Positions 60,640-64,000 of a stretch of DNA of 64,000 nucleotides are shown here, piece by piece; position 1 is the stretch's first letter, and the number at the start of each line of letters is the position of its first letter. The position numbers were made by a program, and so were the translations under genes. Where the stretch lies: positions 32,521,642 through 32,585,641 of the forward strand of contig CP114483.1 in the NCBI GenBank assembly GCA_027186245.1, in the 5' to 3' direction. The DNA is from Coriaria nepalensis. Taxonomy: Eukaryota; Streptophyta; Magnoliopsida; Cucurbitales; Coriariaceae. A model generated the notes under the pieces. It made no database searches. It saw only the letters and a program-made list of their open reading frames with translations, and was not told where the DNA came from.

Positions 60640-61190
60640 GGAAAGTATAATAAATCCCCTTAAGTTCATTTTATTATAATCAACCTCCTAAAGTTTGTGT
60701 ATCTATAACCAATATTCTTATGAAAATTTTATCATAATGAATTTCGTAATTATCTTTTCATCAATTTTAATAGACTCGTGCATGTTTCTATTTTCTTGTC
60801 CTATAATTTTTTTTTAAACCCTAAATTCATTGATGAAGCTTTGAGCTCGAGCTCGACCAAATGAAAATAAAAAATCTTAGGGTGGCGATTGGAGCTGGAC
60901 CTTTGTCGATAGATTTGGGGTTAAAATGAAAAAATAATAATCTTAGGGAAAAAAAATGAAAATTTTAGAGTTATAAATATATAAAAAAAGATAAATTCGG
61001 GATTTAAAAGTTTAAAATACCTATCACATAGATGCATCATGGACAAATCTGTGAAAATACACGGAAATATAATTATGAGGAGTTTAGTATAATAAAACTT
61101 TATATCAAGATGTTGATTATAATTATACAAATTTTGAAAAGTTCATTATAATAAATATGAATTTTTGAGGAATTTATTATATTTTTCCCT
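60640..61190. mobile_element. Foldback/MITE element with long inverted termini
   Basis: The left end 'ggggaaagtataataaatcc' is followed by an arm of about 120 bp that pairs with the right end, read in reverse as 'agggaaaaatataataaatt'. Phrases such as 'ttattataatcaac' versus 'ttattataatgaac' align along the arms. It has no coding capacity; the middle (60780-61000) is unrelated. The outer motif resembles that of the foldback element at 42063-42805, so both may be one family. Confidence 0.7.
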
Positions 61191-61734
61191 TTAATTATTC
61201 ATTTCGTAGGAAAGCAATGGTAACCAAATTTTGAATTTTCACATTACCGAAATAAAAATGAAAATTAAAAATTTTCTCTTTTGTAGCAATTATCTCCCTC
61301 ATGTAGCCCTATTCGTTTTTTATTTTAGATTTTTAGAGCCAATTCAATATATATATACATATATGTTCTTTATTTATTTTTACATACTTATGTATCATGT
61401 TTTTTAATTAATTAAACAGTAATACGTCATTCAACTCAGAAATTATCAAATATCTTTCTCCTCATAAATTATCCGAAGTACTTTTTACTAAACGCTTATT
61501 CTCGTTAAAAAAATATAAAATGTAAGCACTTTAGAATTGCTAAGCCACTTATCAATTAATATTATTACTATTTTTTATTTAACTTCTTTTTTCTTTAAAT
61601 TTAGGCATCGAAAAGAGTTTGGCTTGAACTACTGACCTTTACTTTAAGAATAATATCAAGCAATCATAATTTAGTTATGTCCACTAATTAAGCTACTTAT
61701 CACTTATAACTATTTGAGTCCTAAGACGTCGATT

Positions 61735-62455
61735 TGAGATGCCCTTCTACTCTTTAATCTTTCGATTCTTCGACTCGTCATCTCACGTGCAACTATAACT
61801 ATAAGAGTCGAAGGGCCCGTTATAGGTTTCGACACTTTGACCATTCGACCATTCGACCCTTCAATCCTCCGACTTTTCGACCATTCGACCCTTTGACCCT
61901 TTGACTTTTCGACCCTTCGACTCTTCGACCTTTCAACTCGTCATCTCACATGTAACTCTATACTCTAAAAGTCGAAGGGCCCTTCACAGGTTTCAACCCT
62001 TGACCCTTTGATTATTCGACCCTTTGATCATTTGACCATTCGACCCGTCATCTCACACATAACTCTAATTTACTCTCAGTTACTCTAAAGGTCGAAGGGC
62101 CCTTCACAGGCTTTTACCATTGACCATTTGATCTTTCGACCCTTCGACTTGTCATCTCACATGTAACTCTAATTTACTCTAAGTTACTTTAAGAGTCGAA
62201 GGGCCCTTAACAGGCTTCGACCCTTTGACCCATTATCTCACATGTAACTATAAGTTACTATAAGGGTCGAAGTGCCCTTCACATGTCGAGGCTCTACAAC
62301 CCGTAGAGTAACTCTAAGAGTCGAAATACCTTTTACAGGTTTTAACCCTTCTACCCATCATCTCACATTTAACTCTAAGAGTCAAAGGGTTCTTCATAGG
62401 TCGAGACCTTTCGACACATAGAGTGATTCTAAGGGTCGAAGGGCCCTTCACAGGT
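61735..62455. repeat. Tandem array of diverged repeats with GAAGGGCCCTTC palindrome
   Basis: About eight units of irregular length (about 50-160 bp) each combine 'catctcacatgtaact', 'ctctaagttactctaag', 'gtcgaagggcccttcacagg' and 'ttcgaccctt' phrases. The palindromic core occurs near 61810, 61974, 62094, 62198, 62269 and 62438, with weaker forms near 62320 and 62384. There are also short TTCGACC/TTGACC microrepeats. The stretch is less AT-rich than its surroundings. Confidence 0.9.
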
Positions 62456-62469
62456 TGTGACACATGTCA

Positions 62470-63865
62470 CATTATGATTGTGTTATTTTTTTATTTTATT
62501 CTATCAAATCTTTTCAAATCTAATTCTACTAATTCAAATCTAATTTAAAATAGAAACTTATTTATTTTAAACCAAATCACATATTTTAAAAAACTTTTAA
62601 ATTAGTTTCTGAAATCAATTTAAATTTGACTTGCATAATTTTAATATTAAATTGATATCTCATATCAACTTAATATTACATAGCATATTTAATTTTAAAT
62701 TAAATATATTATTATTTTATTAAAGTGAATTTCGAAATTCACTATTTAAATACATCTTTTAATTAATTAATAAATACGAATTATAAATTTGTTTGAGAAA
62801 AATATTTTCTTTGCAAATAAGTCATTTTTCAACTTTTATCACTCTTACCCTATACATTATTTCATAGAGGCGACTTGCGAACCATGGACCCTATAATTCC
62901 AAACTCTAATAAATTGGATTATTAATTAAACTATTTAATCTAATAAATATTGTTTATTAATCCCAATATTATTCCACAAAAAATATGAGATTGCATTCTT
63001 ACAATTATAGAACAAATTACTGAGCAATTTCTAGTAGTTAATTGATATTATCATTACATTATTCAATCCTCTAAGAATTGATTCATAATTAGAGCTGGTC
63101 AAAATTATTATTTTACCTCTTTAATTATCTCTTTATCATTAAGTACTATTAATCTACTAGTGAACAATCAATTTATAACTTAATTATAAATTTGAACTCA
63201 AAATCATTCAGTTCCAGAATTAACCCTCAAGTGAACTAATATACAATCTTCTATGAAGAAGGTCTGGATTCCATATCTATAAATCATGTTTCCAGCCACT
63301 TATCCTCATGAATCTCCAAAATAAAATTATTTAGCTTATTTTACAAACAAACCGTGACAAATGAAGTAAAAGATCTAGTTGACATAAACATGAGTTTATG
63401 ACTACTCAGAATTCAAATTGTCTCCATATGATCATCTATTGAAATGAATAAAATTATTTATGCCAAACGGTATGTTGATAAAGAATTAATTCATATTGGG
63501 TCATGTCCTATATAATCCTATTATATAAAGCACATCCACTAAAATATCTATCTACATTAGTAATTCGGATCTAGATCACTTGCATTCATGATGCTAGTGT
63601 AGCATACTAGCAACTACATATTAAAGATTTCATGCTTTAATATGTTGCGGACTATTCAATTTATTATCTATAATCTTAATATTTTCGTAATAACGCAAGA
63701 TTATAGTTACATAAATGAATTTGGAATTTTCTGATATTAATACACATTATTCAATAATAACATATTCAAAAAATTATATAGAAAAATGTCACTTTCATTA
63801 ATTTCATAAAAATATACTTATTACATACTTTTAGGGCATCATGTCTAATACTCCTAATTGATTCT
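62470..63865 (-). repeat. Probable copia-type LTR
   Basis: On the minus strand it starts with a TTAGACATGATGCCCTAAAA sequence, a phrase typical of the start of certain plant copia LTRs. The plus strand ends accordingly at about 63860. The other end may be near the TGTGACACATGTCACA near-palindrome at about 62457-62472. Adjoining internal sequence is not seen, so it could be a solo LTR or the edge of an element outside the window. Confidence 0.4.
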
Positions 63866-64000
63866 TCCTTGGTTGGCTTTAGGATTCCACGGATGATGAG
63901 CTGTATTAAACAATTATTAAAGTCAGTTTAATTTCAAGTAGTATGATGAACTAAAGTACTAGATGAATTAAAGAAATGAAACATTACTTATTTTTTCCTA

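Noticed and set aside
61735..62455. CRISPR-like array
   Set aside because: Repeats are of uneven length and diverged, spacers are not unique, and the host is a plant.

Overview
This window looks like AT-rich intergenic DNA from a flowering plant nucleus, most likely a eudicot. The genes have GT-AG introns, and the plant-type families present are B-box/CCT regulators, a U/P-type cyclin and NRT1/PTR (NPF) transporters. Between them lies a graveyard of Ty1-copia, Ty3-gypsy, LINE, CACTA, hAT, foldback and caulimovirid-like remains. Six intact gene models can be supported. The remaining DNA is mostly decayed mobile DNA, or AT-rich DNA with nothing recognisable.

Left part (1-6.1 kb): a short single-exon B-box microprotein gene (874-1317, +) ends in a PFLFL tail, like the miP1/BBX30-31 repressor microproteins. 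It converges on a CONSTANS-like gene (3502-6102, -) that has an intact CCT domain but a B-box missing two zinc ligands. From 6.9 to 10.1 kb there is a decayed hAT transposon. From 10.1 to 13.6 kb there are a polypyrimidine tract and two oppositely oriented copia fragments.

Middle (16-20 kb): a two-exon U-type cyclin gene (16093-17053, +) is followed by a stacked junction of a CACTA TNP2 fragment, a LINE reverse transcriptase fragment, an antisense NPF gene fragment and a copia RNase H tail. From 20 to 24 kb are two scales of noncoding duplication: about 0.6 kb repeated 2.6 kb away, and a 256-bp tandem duplication.

NPF region (26-58 kb): three five-exon NPF genes (A 26086-28297, B 43876-46070, C 54852-57727), all on the minus strand, have identical lengths for exons 3 and 4. 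The antisense fragment at 18.6 kb is a fourth relic of the same family. In A and B the first coding exon is only the ATG codon; C has the same junction but a possible upstream in-frame ATG. Intron 4 of C starts with GC instead of GT. The DNA upstream of A and B also shares noncoding homology, which points to segmental duplication. These genes probably encode plasma-membrane importers of the NPF4 type (hormone or nitrate); the substrate cannot be read from the sequence.

Between A and B (36.1-41.2 kb) lies a decayed caulimovirid-like insertion in two opposite orientations. Between B and C there is a deleted copia element. Upstream of C are foldback elements, small exact tandem duplications, an array of diverged repeats built around a GAAGGGCCCTTC palindrome (61.7-62.45 kb), and a probable copia-type LTR at the right edge. 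Nothing here suggests CRISPR, rRNA or tRNA genes. I see no clearly new enzymatic system. The most notable items are the start-codon-only exon and GC donor in the NPF cluster, the microprotein/CCT pair, the transposon-gene chimera and the palindrome array.
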